From Parcubacteria group bacterium Athens0714_12 (GTDB lineage Bacteria > Patescibacteriota > Patescibacteriia > UBA2591 > VMGY01), in assembly GCA_007378955.1 (NCBI GenBank), contig VMGY01000010.1, forward strand, positions 1 through 40,023: a stretch of 40,023 nucleotides of DNA, in the 5' to 3' direction. Every line of letters starts with the position of its first letter. Position 1 is the first letter of the stretch. A program made the position numbers and the translations under genes. Below are positions 26,239 to 33,868 of this stretch, piece after piece. The notes under the pieces were generated by a model. The model was given only the letters and a program-made list of their open reading frames with translations, searched no databases and was not told where the DNA came from.

Positions 26239-26505
26239 GCCGTTGTAGCTCAGTGGTAGAGCAACTCCATGGTAGCGCATAATTACTGCCCATTGTCGTG
26301 GAAACACTACAATGAATCCCGAATAACGGTTAAAGGTTTGCACAAAACTAAGACCGTAGCGCGTAATGCGCTCGAACGACTGACAAGGGGAGCTAAATCA
26401 TTTTGATAAGCTCAAGATACAGTCTATCCCTCTTATAATGTGCCGAGTAAAAAGAGGTGTAAGTGAAGGAGTAGGTCCGCGGTTCAAATCCGCGCAACGG
26501 CTCCA
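26239..26505 (+). tRNA. tRNA-Thr(GGU) interrupted by a group I intron; exons 26239-26273 and 26466-26505, CCA encoded
   Basis: Spliced GCCGTTGTAGCTCAGTGGTAGAGCAACTCCATGGTAAGGAGTAGGTCCGCGGTTCAAATCCGCGCAACGGCTCCA: all four stems pair, 7-nt loop ATGGTAA. Confidence 0.9.
26274..26465 (+). ncRNA. Group I intron (~192 nt, no ORF)
   Basis: P1 AUGGU|AG/CUGCCCAU with U.G at splice site (one bulge); P2 TTGTCGTG-GAAA-CACTACAA; P3 TCCC/GGGA; P7 GACTG (26378-26382)/CAGTC (26420-26424) with AAGATACAGTCTA S-like element; P8 AGCT..AGCT; P9 CCTCTT/AAGAGG; terminal G before 3' exon. Confidence 0.88.
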
Positions 26506-26541
26506 TACCCATAAAGTTAAAATGAAAATTATAATTATAAG

Positions 26542-26627
26542 GGGTAGATATCAAAGTGGGCAAATGAGACGCGCTGTAAACGCGTTGCCTTCGGGCTTCG
26601 CAGGTTCGAATCCTGCTCTACCCACCA
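26542..26627 (+). tRNA. tRNA-Tyr(GUA), class II, CCA encoded
   Basis: GGGTAGA...TCTACCC acceptor, ACGCG-CTGTAAA-CGCGT anticodon arm, long variable arm, TTCGAAT loop. Confidence 0.93.
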
Positions 26628-26691
26628 TTTAAAATCAATAAGATTTGGTACGGGGTGAAAATTTTACCCGGCCCATTTAAATATATAAAAA

Positions 26692-27057
26692 ATGGAAAAA
26701 GAAAAAGTTTTTGGCTACGAATTGCTTTTGGACCTTTACCAATGCAATTCCGAAACCATTCGTTCGGTTAAAAAATTGCAAGAATTCGTCGATTCATTAT
26801 GCAAATTATTAAAAATGAAAAAATACGGCGAAACCTTTCTTCCTTATTTCGGCTTGAATAAAATTCACACGGCAGGATATTCTTTACTGCAATTCATTGA
26901 AACAAGTTCTATTACCGGCCATTTCTCGGAAAATCACAACAAATGTTATATTAATATTTTTAGCTGTAAGAAATATAATGAAAAGAAAACGGAAAAATTC
27001 GCAGCAGATTTTTTTGAAGCTAAAAAATGTAAAAGCAGATTTATCACCAGAGAATAA
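26692..27057 (+). CDS. S-adenosylmethionine decarboxylase (SpeD)-like pyruvoyl enzyme
   Basis: FGYELLLDLYQCN...TAGYSLLQFIETSSITGHFSENHNKCYINIFSCKKYN...AADFFEAKKCKSRFITR. Confidence 0.75.
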   Translation: MEKEKVFGYELLLDLYQCNSETIRSVKKLQEFVDSLCKLLKMKKYGETFLPYFGLNKIHTAGYSLLQFIETSSITGHFSENHNKCYINIFSCKKYNEKKTEKFAADFFEAKKCKSRFITRE

Positions 27058-27107
27058 ATAATTTTTTATCAAAATTTTTATTTGCCGGTATGGTTTAATG
27101 GTGAAGT

Positions 27108-27207
27108 CCCCCGCCTTTTATGCCAAGGTAGCTCAAGGGTAGAGCAATGGTTTTGTAAACCATAGGTTGGAGGTTCGATCCCTCTCCTTGGCTTAAAAGG
27201 TGGGGGG
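27108..27207. repeat. GC-rich inverted arms bracketing tRNA-Thr(UGU)
   Basis: CCCCCGCCTTTTA (27108-27120) / TAAAAGGTGGGGG (27194-27206), 13 pairs with one G.T. Confidence 0.85.
27122..27193 (+). tRNA. tRNA-Thr(UGU), CCA not encoded
   Basis: GCCAAGG...CCTTGGC; ATGGT-TTTGTAA-ACCAT; GAGG-TTCGATC-CCTC. Confidence 0.93.
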
Positions 27208-27246
27208 ATAAACAGCAGGTCGTCGGTTCGAATCCGACCATCAGCT
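27207..27246 (+). pseudogene. Orphan 3' half of a tRNA (tRNA-Ile(GAU)-like)
   Basis: GATAAACAGCAGGTCGTCGGTTCGAATCCGACCATCAGCT has perfect T arm and AGGTC variable loop; no matching GCTGATG/GCTGT 5' half nearby. Confidence 0.55.
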
Positions 27247-27249
27247 TAT

Positions 27250-27305
27250 CGGTAAATGGCGAGGGATAAACCATAGTTTGGAGGCGAGAATCGGTTCCTT
27301 GATTT
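27250..27305 (+). pseudogene. Degenerate tRNA-Thr 3' part
   Basis: AAACCATAGTTTGGAGG...TTCCTTGAT resembles AAACCATAGGTTGGAGG...CTCCTTGGC of tRNA-Thr(UGU). Confidence 0.5.
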
Positions 27306-27351
27306 ATTTTGGTAAAAAAATATTATAAATTCATTATTATTTAATAATTTT

Positions 27352-27507
27352 ATGTCACAAGAAAATTTAATAAAATTAGCTTGCAGTGAATGCAAAAGAA
27401 TTAATTACCATACCACCAGAAACAAAAAAAAGCTCAAGAAAAAGTTGGAATTAAAAAAATATTGCAAATGGTGCCGGAAAAGCACTTCGCATAAAGAGGC
27501 GAAATAA
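27352..27507 (+). CDS. rpmG: 50S ribosomal protein L33
   Basis: [51 protein letters not shown]; CxxC...CxxC; absent from ORF track because <60 aa. Confidence 0.9.
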   Translation: MSQENLIKLACSECKRINYHTTRNKKKLKKKLELKKYCKWCRKSTSHKEAK

Positions 27508-27557
27508 TTTTTTCCGAACTAATTATTTGTTGTTGATTATAAATTGTTGTTATTTAA

Positions 27558-27631
27558 GGGGGCGTAGTTAAGTGGTATAATAGTGGTCTCCAAAACCACG
27601 GTTGGGGGTTCGATTCCCTCCGCCCCTGCCA
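27558..27631 (+). tRNA. tRNA-Trp(CCA), CCA end encoded
   Basis: GTGGT-CTCCAAA-ACCAC anticodon arm; TTCGATT loop; acceptor GGGGGCG/CGCCCCT. Confidence 0.93.
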
Positions 27632-27674
27632 TGGGCAAACTAATAACTTGCAACTTTAAAATTGAAAATAAATT

Positions 27675-27711
27675 AAATACTCCGCGTATTTTCAAAATAT
27701 TCGGAGTATTT
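27675..27711. terminator. Terminator-like hairpin after tRNA-Trp
   Basis: AAATACTCCG / CGGAGTATTT with T-rich tail. Confidence 0.65.
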
Positions 27712-27812
27712 TATTATCAAGCGAGTAAGAGAAAAAAAATCTATTAAGATTTTCATTTTCCAGCGAGCGTGGATAATACAGGGTTAATACTCTTTATTTA
27801 ATTTTGATTACA

Positions 27813-27857
27813 AATAATAAAAAACGAATAGAAATAAGCTATTTGTTTTTTATTATT
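27813..27857. terminator. Long AT-rich hairpin
   Basis: AATAATAAAAAAC / GTTTTTTATTATT. Confidence 0.5.
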
Positions 27858-27918
27858 TCTATATTTTTAAGGACGATTCGCGTAAGATTTATTTATTTTT
27901 TATGATATAATATAAAAT

Positions 27919-29253
27919 ATGCCTAAAAAAAATATTATTAAAAAAATGAGCCGGCGGGAAAAACTGAAATATTATGAAACCTTGGAATTTCCCAAAGGAT
28001 TTTTATGGGGCGCGGCGACTTCTTCTCATCAAGTTGAAGGAGATAACAAGAATAATGATTGGTGGGTATGGGAAAACGATAAGAAATATAAAAGATTTCA
28101 TTCCGGCAAAGCGGCTAATCAGCACGAACTTTATGAAAATGACATAAAATTAATTAAAGAACTTAATCAAAACAGCCATCGTTTTTCTATTGAATGGAGC
28201 AGGATAGAGCCTAAAGAGGGAGTGTGGGATTTTAGTGAAATAAAGTATTACAAAAATGAATTGGAAATAATGAAAAAATCCGGATTGAAAACAATGGTTA
28301 CTTTACATCATTTTACCAATCCCGTCTGGTTTGCCCAAAAAGGAGGATTCGCAAAAAGAAAATCTATTTTTTATTTTCAGCGCTATGTAAATTTTATTGT
28401 AGAGCAACTTGGCAACTTAGTTGATTTTTGGATTACGATTAATGAGCCGGGTGTTTATGTCTCGCAGTCTTATTTGAATGGCGTTTGGCCTCCGCAAATT
28501 AAAAATAAATGGCAGGCGCTGAAAGTGTATTTAAATTTGGCGCGCGGCCATAAAAAAGCGTATAAATCAATCCATAAAATTTATAAAACAAAAAAGTGGG
28601 GCGAAGCAAAAGTGGGGATTGCTCAAAACACGATCTCAAGCCATTCTTACCATCCTTATTCTTTCGGGCCATTCATTGTCATTACTTTTATCAATTGGCT
28701 TTGGAATCATTCTTTTTTTTGGCTAACCAAGGGAAAACACGATTTTTTAGGCATTAATTATTATTTTCATTTCCGCATTAATAGCTCGGTTTTAAAAACT
28801 TTTGATTTTTTTATTAATACTTATATTGAGCATCGGGAGATGTCTAGTGTTGGCTGGGAAGTTTATCCCGAAGGCATTTTTAACGTGCTTTTGGATATGA
28901 AAAAATATAAATTGCCGATTTATATCACTGAAAACGGCATTGCCACGGTTGATGAAAACAAACGTTCCCGCTATCTCGTGGCTTATTTAAAAGAAATTTA
29001 TCACGCTATTTGCGCCGATGTTCCGGTCAAAGGTTATTTTTACTGGGCTTTAATAGATAATTTTGAGTGGGAAAAGGGTTTTGAACCGCGTTTCGGATTA
29101 ATTGAGGTAAATTATAAAACATTTGAAAGAAATATCCGCTCTACGGCTCGGGTTTATTCCAGAATTTGCCAAGAAAATAGCATTAAACCGTACTTATTAA
29201 AATTTTTGGGCCACGGGATCAGTCCGAAAGATATAAAAGGAGGGTTAAAATAA
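27919..29253 (+). CDS. Glycoside hydrolase family 1 (beta-glucosidase-like)
   Basis: FPKGFLWGAATSSHQVEGDNKNNDWWVWE, WITINEPGVY (acid/base), IYITENGIATVDE (nucleophile), NFEWEKGFEPRFGLIEV. Confidence 0.93.
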   Translation: MPKKNIIKKMSRREKLKYYETLEFPKGFLWGAATSSHQVEGDNKNNDWWVWENDKKYKRFHSGKAANQHELYENDIKLIKELNQNSHRFSIEWSRIEPKEGVWDFSEIKYYKNELEIMKKSGLKTMVTLHHFTNPVWFAQKGGFAKRKSIFYFQRYVNFIVEQLGNLVDFWITINEPGVYVSQSYLNGVWPPQIKNKWQALKVYLNLARGHKKAYKSIHKIYKTKKWGEAKVGIAQNTISSHSYHPYSFGPFIVITFINWLWNHSFFWLTKGKHDFLGINYYFHFRINSSVLKTFDFFINTYIEHREMSSVGWEVYPEGIFNVLLDMKKYKLPIYITENGIATVDENKRSRYLVAYLKEIYHAICADVPVKGYFYWALIDNFEWEKGFEPRFGLIEVNYKTFERNIRSTARVYSRICQENSIKPYLLKFLGHGISPKDIKGGLK

Positions 29254-29256
29254 ATT

Positions 29257-30162
29257 ATGTCTTGGCTAATAATCGTTGTTGTCGCTTATTTTCTCATTGC
29301 CATTGCCTCGGTCATTGATAAGTATTTGATTTCAAAACGTCTGCCTCAGCCGGTTGTTTACACTTTTTTTATTGGCCTTTCGAGCGGCATGGTTTTGCTT
29401 TTAATTCCTTTCGGGTTGCTTAAGTTTCCTTCTCTTTTTATTATTTTTTTAAGTTTTATTTCCGGCGCCAGTTATGTTTTCGCGCTTTTTTATTTTTTCA
29501 GCGCTTTAAAAAATAACGAAGCGACGAAAATTATGCCTTATGTCGGCGGGTTTCAGCCGATTTTTATTCTTGTGCTTTCTTATTTTTTTCTTAACGAAAG
29601 ATTAAACAATAATCAACTAATCGCTTTTGGATTTTTGGTTATCGGGACTATTTTAATAACTTCGCATTTTAATCCGGTAAAAACCTTAAGGGAAAAATGT
29701 TTTTTAAACGCTTTTATTGCCACGGTTTTATTCTCTTTATCTTATTTTTTAACTAAGTTTGTTTACAATCTCCATCCTTTTTTTTCCGCTTTTATTTGGA
29801 TAAGAATGGGCTCTTTTCTGGCTGTTTTGTCCTTTTTGATTTTTAAAGAAAATCAAAGAAAGATTTTCAACACCTTGAAAGCCAGAGAAGGCAAAAGAAA
29901 TAGCACGGGTTTTATTTTTATTTTCGGCCAAACGTGCGGCGCTTTCGGTTTTTTTCTTGTTAATTACGCCATTAAATTAGGCAGTGTTTCTTTAACTAAC
30001 GCTTTTCAGGGTTTGCAGTACTTTTTTTTGCTAATCATAGTTTTAATTCTTTCAAAAAAATTTCCGAAAATTATTAAAGAAGATTTCAGCCATAAGATTT
30101 TAATCCAAAAAATCGCGGCGATTGTTTTTATTGTTTTGAGTTTATTATTTTTATCCTTATGA
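29257..30162 (+). CDS. EamA/DMT-family transporter
   Basis: ~10 TM segments; FFLNERLNNNQLIAFGFLVIGTILI. Confidence 0.82.
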   Translation: MSWLIIVVVAYFLIAIASVIDKYLISKRLPQPVVYTFFIGLSSGMVLLLIPFGLLKFPSLFIIFLSFISGASYVFALFYFFSALKNNEATKIMPYVGGFQPIFILVLSYFFLNERLNNNQLIAFGFLVIGTILITSHFNPVKTLREKCFLNAFIATVLFSLSYFLTKFVYNLHPFFSAFIWIRMGSFLAVLSFLIFKENQRKIFNTLKAREGKRNSTGFIFIFGQTCGAFGFFLVNYAIKLGSVSLTNAFQGLQYFFLLIIVLILSKKFPKIIKEDFSHKILIQKIAAIVFIVLSLLFLSL

Positions 30163-31148
30163 AAATAAAAAATAAAAAAATAATAATTTTAATCATTGTT
30201 TTTTTGTTGATGATAATTTTTATTTATCAATTGGATTTTACGCCAAAAAAAATTGACTATGGAGTTTCTTTCAGTCCGCTCCAAGCGGAGAGGTTGGGAT
30301 TGGATTGGAAAAAGGCGTATTTGTCTATTTTTGACGATTTAAAAGTTAGCCGTTTGCGCTTAAGCGCTTATTGGAATACGATTGAAGCCGAACAAAATAT
30401 TTTTAATTGGCAGGATTTGGATTGGCAAATGGAAGAAGCGAAAAAAAGAGAAGTGAAAGTTGTTTTAGTTATCGGTCGCCGGGTGCCGCGCTGGCCGGAA
30501 TGCCATGACCCATCATGGCTGAATGATTTATCTAAAGAAGAACAGGAAGAAAAAGTTTTGAATTTAATCAAAGAAGAAATTGAACATTTTAAAAAATACG
30601 ACAATATTGTCGCCTGGCAAGTGGAAAATGAGAGATTGTTTTCTTCTTTTGGCGCTTGCGCTAAATCAAGCCGCGCTTTTTTAAAAAGAGAAATTGATTT
30701 TGTCAAATCATTGGATAATCGCCCGACAATTACCACTGATAGCGGCGAGTTGAGTTTTTGGTTAGGAACATCGGGATTATCCGACATTTTAGGTACGACA
30801 ATCTATTCCAAAGTTTATAATCGTTATCTTGGCTATTTCCGCCACATTTATCCTCCTTTTTGGTATTACTTAAGGACGGTAATGGCAAGGCGAATTTTTG
30901 GCAATCAAAAAGTTATCGCCAGCGAATTGCAGGCCGAGCCGTGGGAAGCCGGGCAGCCATTGAAAGAGATGAGTTTAGAATCGCAAAACAAAGCTTTTAA
31001 TCTAAAAGATTTTAGAGACAATTTATTTTTGGCGGAAAAATCTGGTTTTGATGAAATTTATTTTTGGGGCGCGGAATGGTGGTATTGGCTGAAAGAGCGG
31101 GGCGATGATTCTTTTTGGCTGGAGGCAAAGAATATTTTTTCAAAATAA
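30159..31148 (+). CDS. Membrane-anchored clan GH-A glycoside hydrolase-like protein
   Basis: N-terminal TM, GVSFSPLQAERLGLDWKKAYLSIFDDLKVSRLRLSAYWNTIEAEQNIFNWQDLD, IVAWQVENE, ASELQAEPW. Confidence 0.75.
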   Translation: MKIKNKKIIILIIVFLLMIIFIYQLDFTPKKIDYGVSFSPLQAERLGLDWKKAYLSIFDDLKVSRLRLSAYWNTIEAEQNIFNWQDLDWQMEEAKKREVKVVLVIGRRVPRWPECHDPSWLNDLSKEEQEEKVLNLIKEEIEHFKKYDNIVAWQVENERLFSSFGACAKSSRAFLKREIDFVKSLDNRPTITTDSGELSFWLGTSGLSDILGTTIYSKVYNRYLGYFRHIYPPFWYYLRTVMARRIFGNQKVIASELQAEPWEAGQPLKEMSLESQNKAFNLKDFRDNLFLAEKSGFDEIYFWGAEWWYWLKERGDDSFWLEAKNIFSK

Positions 31149-31164
31149 TTAATTCATTGTTTGA

Positions 31165-31194
31165 CAAGTGTATTAAGAAAGAGATAATATAAAA
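31165..31194 (+). promoter_or_regulatory. Consensus-like promoter upstream of def
   Basis: TTGACA-N18-TAATAT. Confidence 0.5.
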
Positions 31195-31205
31195 TTATAT
31201 TTTTT

Positions 31206-31685
31206 ATGCCAATATTGGAAATAAAAAAATATCCCGACCCCATTTTAAAACAAAAGGGTGAAATCGTAAAAAAAGTTAATACGGAAATCAAGAAATTAGC
31301 CTCAAAAATGCTGGCGACAATGTATCAAAACCAAGGACTTGGTTTAGCGGCCCAGCAAGTAGGCGTGGCAAAAAGAATTTTGGTCTGCGATATCGGCGAA
31401 GGGCCTTTGGTTTTAATTAATCCCAAGATTTGCGGTAAAAAAGGAAAAGTTTCAATGGAAGAAGGGTGCTTAAGTTTTTCTGGCCTTTTCGTGGAAGTAA
31501 AAAGAGCCAAGGAAGTTGTGGTTAAATTTTTGGATTTGGAAGGAAAAAAAATAAAAATTAGAGCTAAAGATTTACTGGCTCGAGTTTTACAGCATGAAAT
31601 CGACCATTTGGACGGTATTTTATTTATTGACCGGGTCGGTTTTTGGAAAAGAAGAAAAATATTAAAAATATTTAAAAAAAAGTAA
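31206..31685 (+). CDS. def: Peptide deformylase
   Basis: GLGLAAQQVGV, EEGCLSF, QHEIDHLDG. Confidence 0.95.
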   Translation: MPILEIKKYPDPILKQKGEIVKKVNTEIKKLASKMLATMYQNQGLGLAAQQVGVAKRILVCDIGEGPLVLINPKICGKKGKVSMEEGCLSFSGLFVEVKRAKEVVVKFLDLEGKKIKIRAKDLLARVLQHEIDHLDGILFIDRVGFWKRRKILKIFKKK

Positions 31686-31734
31686 TCCTTTTCTTATTTT
31701 AATGAAAATAAAAGAAAAGGAACGAGGAAATAAA

Positions 31735-31947
31735 ATGGAATTGACCGCGCAACAGCTTAATTTAATGATCTTAGCCGCTTTATGGGCGTTGCCATGGAAA
31801 GGCGTGGCTTTGTGGAAAGCAGCTCAAAACAAACACAAATGGTGGTTTATCGCTTTGCTTGTCGTAAATACTTTGGCGATTTTGGAAATCATTTATATTT
31901 TTTATTTTTCCAAAAAAAAAGAAGAGTCGCGAATTAAGGATAATTAA
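31735..31947 (+). CDS. Small two-helix membrane protein (DUF5652-like)
   Basis: LMILAALWALPWKGVALWKAAQNKHKWWFIALLVVNTLAILEIIYIFYF; SD-like GAGGAA upstream. Confidence 0.65.
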   Translation: MELTAQQLNLMILAALWALPWKGVALWKAAQNKHKWWFIALLVVNTLAILEIIYIFYFSKKKEESRIKDN

Positions 31948-32074
31948 GGCGAATTATAAAAAATAAAATAATTTTAAAATTTTTACGTTTCTTTTAAAAA
32001 GTACCCCGCGATTTATCCAGAGTATTTCCATAACAAAGGATAATTTAATAATTATTATTTAAAAAAGAAAAAAT

Positions 32075-33757
32075 ATGAAAAATCTAAAAACAAAATTAAA
32101 AAAAGCTTTGCCATTACTTATGGCGATCAGTTTATTTTTTTTCGCGGCGCCAATTTTAGCGGTTGAAGATGGTGAAGCTATTGATTCAAGCGAGTCAATA
32201 ATTGAAGCCAATGAGATGATTCATTATGTGATGGCAGTTCAGTGGGGGAATGTGCGAGGTGATGCTACCAGCAATGAAAAAACTAATTTTGACGGTTCAA
32301 TTGCGATTAGCAATAACACAGAAGCCAGCAATTTAGGAAGAATCAGTTTAATTAGAACATTGCTTTTTGAAGACCATGATCAAATTTTAACCAAAACTCC
32401 AAACGTTTCTTGGCAGTCATGGATTTATAATCATTGGGATGGCGCAAGAGTAATGATTTCCGCTCAAGCCAATGCCAATATCGCGGTTAAAGCCAATGGC
32501 GGCGAAATAACTAAAACAGCCAAAGAATTTTTTGAAAGTAAAAAACCGATTGTGGTTGAATTGGAAAATGGCAGGGAAATAATTATCAAAACCCATCCTT
32601 TAAAAAGAAAAAAATTCGGTTTGATTGCTTTGTGGGGAAGGACAGATGATACTACTACTAATGCCACTACCACGGCAAGTGTCAATATAGTTAATTTTTC
32701 AGGTCGTTTTAAAATCAATGAGGGCGGAACGATAAAATTAGGCAGAAAAATAAAATTTGAGAAAGGCGACGAAATTACCGGTTTAAGCGCTGTAAATATT
32801 GATTGGCGTTCATTAATATCAACCGATAAAGATGGGATTTTGGTTAAATTTAATTTAGATAAAACTTTGACTTCTTCAAGCACGGTCACGGTTTCATTTA
32901 ACGGCGGCGTGAATTGGAGTAAAGATTTTAAAATTTTTGATTTATACCATCAAAAAATTACTGAAGAGCAGATTACCGTCAATGGAGATTCAAATTACGG
33001 TTTGACTTTGTCTGTTGTCGGAAGGCCTAACCGCAGTTTAATAAAAGTGAAAAATAAACCAGCGGTTTATATGATTGAAGACGATGTCAAAAAACCGATT
33101 CTTTCCGCAGAAGTTTTTAAAGAAAACGGTTTAGATTGGAATGAAATTGAAACTGTTGACGAAGATGAACTTGATTTTTATCCTGAAGGCGAATCATTAA
33201 ATTATCCGGATGGCACCTTAGTTAAAGGTTCTGGTTCGGGTGTTTATGTAATTGCTGATGGCAGAAAAATGCCAGTCAAAAGCGCCAAAGCATTTTTAGG
33301 TTTGGGGTATAAATGGGGACAGATTAAAAAAATTAAAGACGCGGAATTAGAAAAATATGAAAATGGCGTCGCAATAGATGAAAACAGCGTTCATCCCGAA
33401 GGAGCTTTAATTAAAGTTAAGGGCACAGTCGGCGTTTATCAAGTTAAAGGCGGTAAATTAAGCCCGATTACTTCCCGCGAAGTTTTTGAGGCCAATAAAT
33501 TAAAATGGAACAAGGTTTTAGAGGTAAACAAAGCCCAAAAAGAAAAATTTAGCCAAAGCGACGAACTCAATTATCCGGACGGCACCTTGGTTCAAAGTGA
33601 AGGGACTGAAACTTATATTATTGATAAAGGCGAAAAAAGAGCATTTGAATCAACCGAAGATTTAACCAGTTTAGGATATAAGCAAAAGAAAATCATTCAG
33701 GTTAAAGAAAAACTTTTAAATAAATTACAGACAGGCAAAGAGATGATAGGCAGGTAA
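32075..33757 (+). CDS. Secreted repeat-containing surface protein
   Basis: Signal peptide; C-terminal modules YPDGTLVKGSGSGVYVIADGRKMPVKSAKAFLGLGYKW, HPEGALIKVKGTVGVYQVKGGKLSPITSREVFEANKLKW, YPDGTLVQSEGTETYIIDKGEKRAFESTEDLTSLGY. Confidence 0.75.
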   Translation: MKNLKTKLKKALPLLMAISLFFFAAPILAVEDGEAIDSSESIIEANEMIHYVMAVQWGNVRGDATSNEKTNFDGSIAISNNTEASNLGRISLIRTLLFEDHDQILTKTPNVSWQSWIYNHWDGARVMISAQANANIAVKANGGEITKTAKEFFESKKPIVVELENGREIIIKTHPLKRKKFGLIALWGRTDDTTTNATTTASVNIVNFSGRFKINEGGTIKLGRKIKFEKGDEITGLSAVNIDWRSLISTDKDGILVKFNLDKTLTSSSTVTVSFNGGVNWSKDFKIFDLYHQKITEEQITVNGDSNYGLTLSVVGRPNRSLIKVKNKPAVYMIEDDVKKPILSAEVFKENGLDWNEIETVDEDELDFYPEGESLNYPDGTLVKGSGSGVYVIADGRKMPVKSAKAFLGLGYKWGQIKKIKDAELEKYENGVAIDENSVHPEGALIKVKGTVGVYQVKGGKLSPITSREVFEANKLKWNKVLEVNKAQKEKFSQSDELNYPDGTLVQSEGTETYIIDKGEKRAFESTEDLTSLGYKQKKIIQVKEKLLNKLQTGKEMIGR

Positions 33758-33780
33758 GTTTTTTTAAGAGAGTTCTATTT

Positions 33781-33810
33781 AAAAGCCGTTCTCAAAAAGA
33801 ACGGCTTTTT
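33781..33810 (+). terminator. Rho-independent terminator
   Basis: AAAAGCCGTTCT-caaaa-AGAACGGCTTTTT. Confidence 0.85.
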
Positions 33811-33868
33811 GATTATTATGCCAACAAGTCTATTAAGCATTTTTATTTTTTTATGATATAATATTCAT

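Noticed and set aside
26438-26632. 64-aa ORF
   Set aside because: Overlaps the intron/3' exon of tRNA-Thr and the tRNA-Tyr gene.
26651-26675. CGGGGTGAAAATTTTACCCGG palindrome as a mobile unit
   Set aside because: Consistent with a simple post-tRNA terminator hairpin; resemblance to element C is short.
27084-27258. A complete outer tRNA with tRNA-Thr nested as an intron
   Set aside because: GCCGGTA can pair with TATCGGT, but the T arm is not adjacent to that strand, and pairing with CATCAGC has two mismatches; no consistent cloverleaf.
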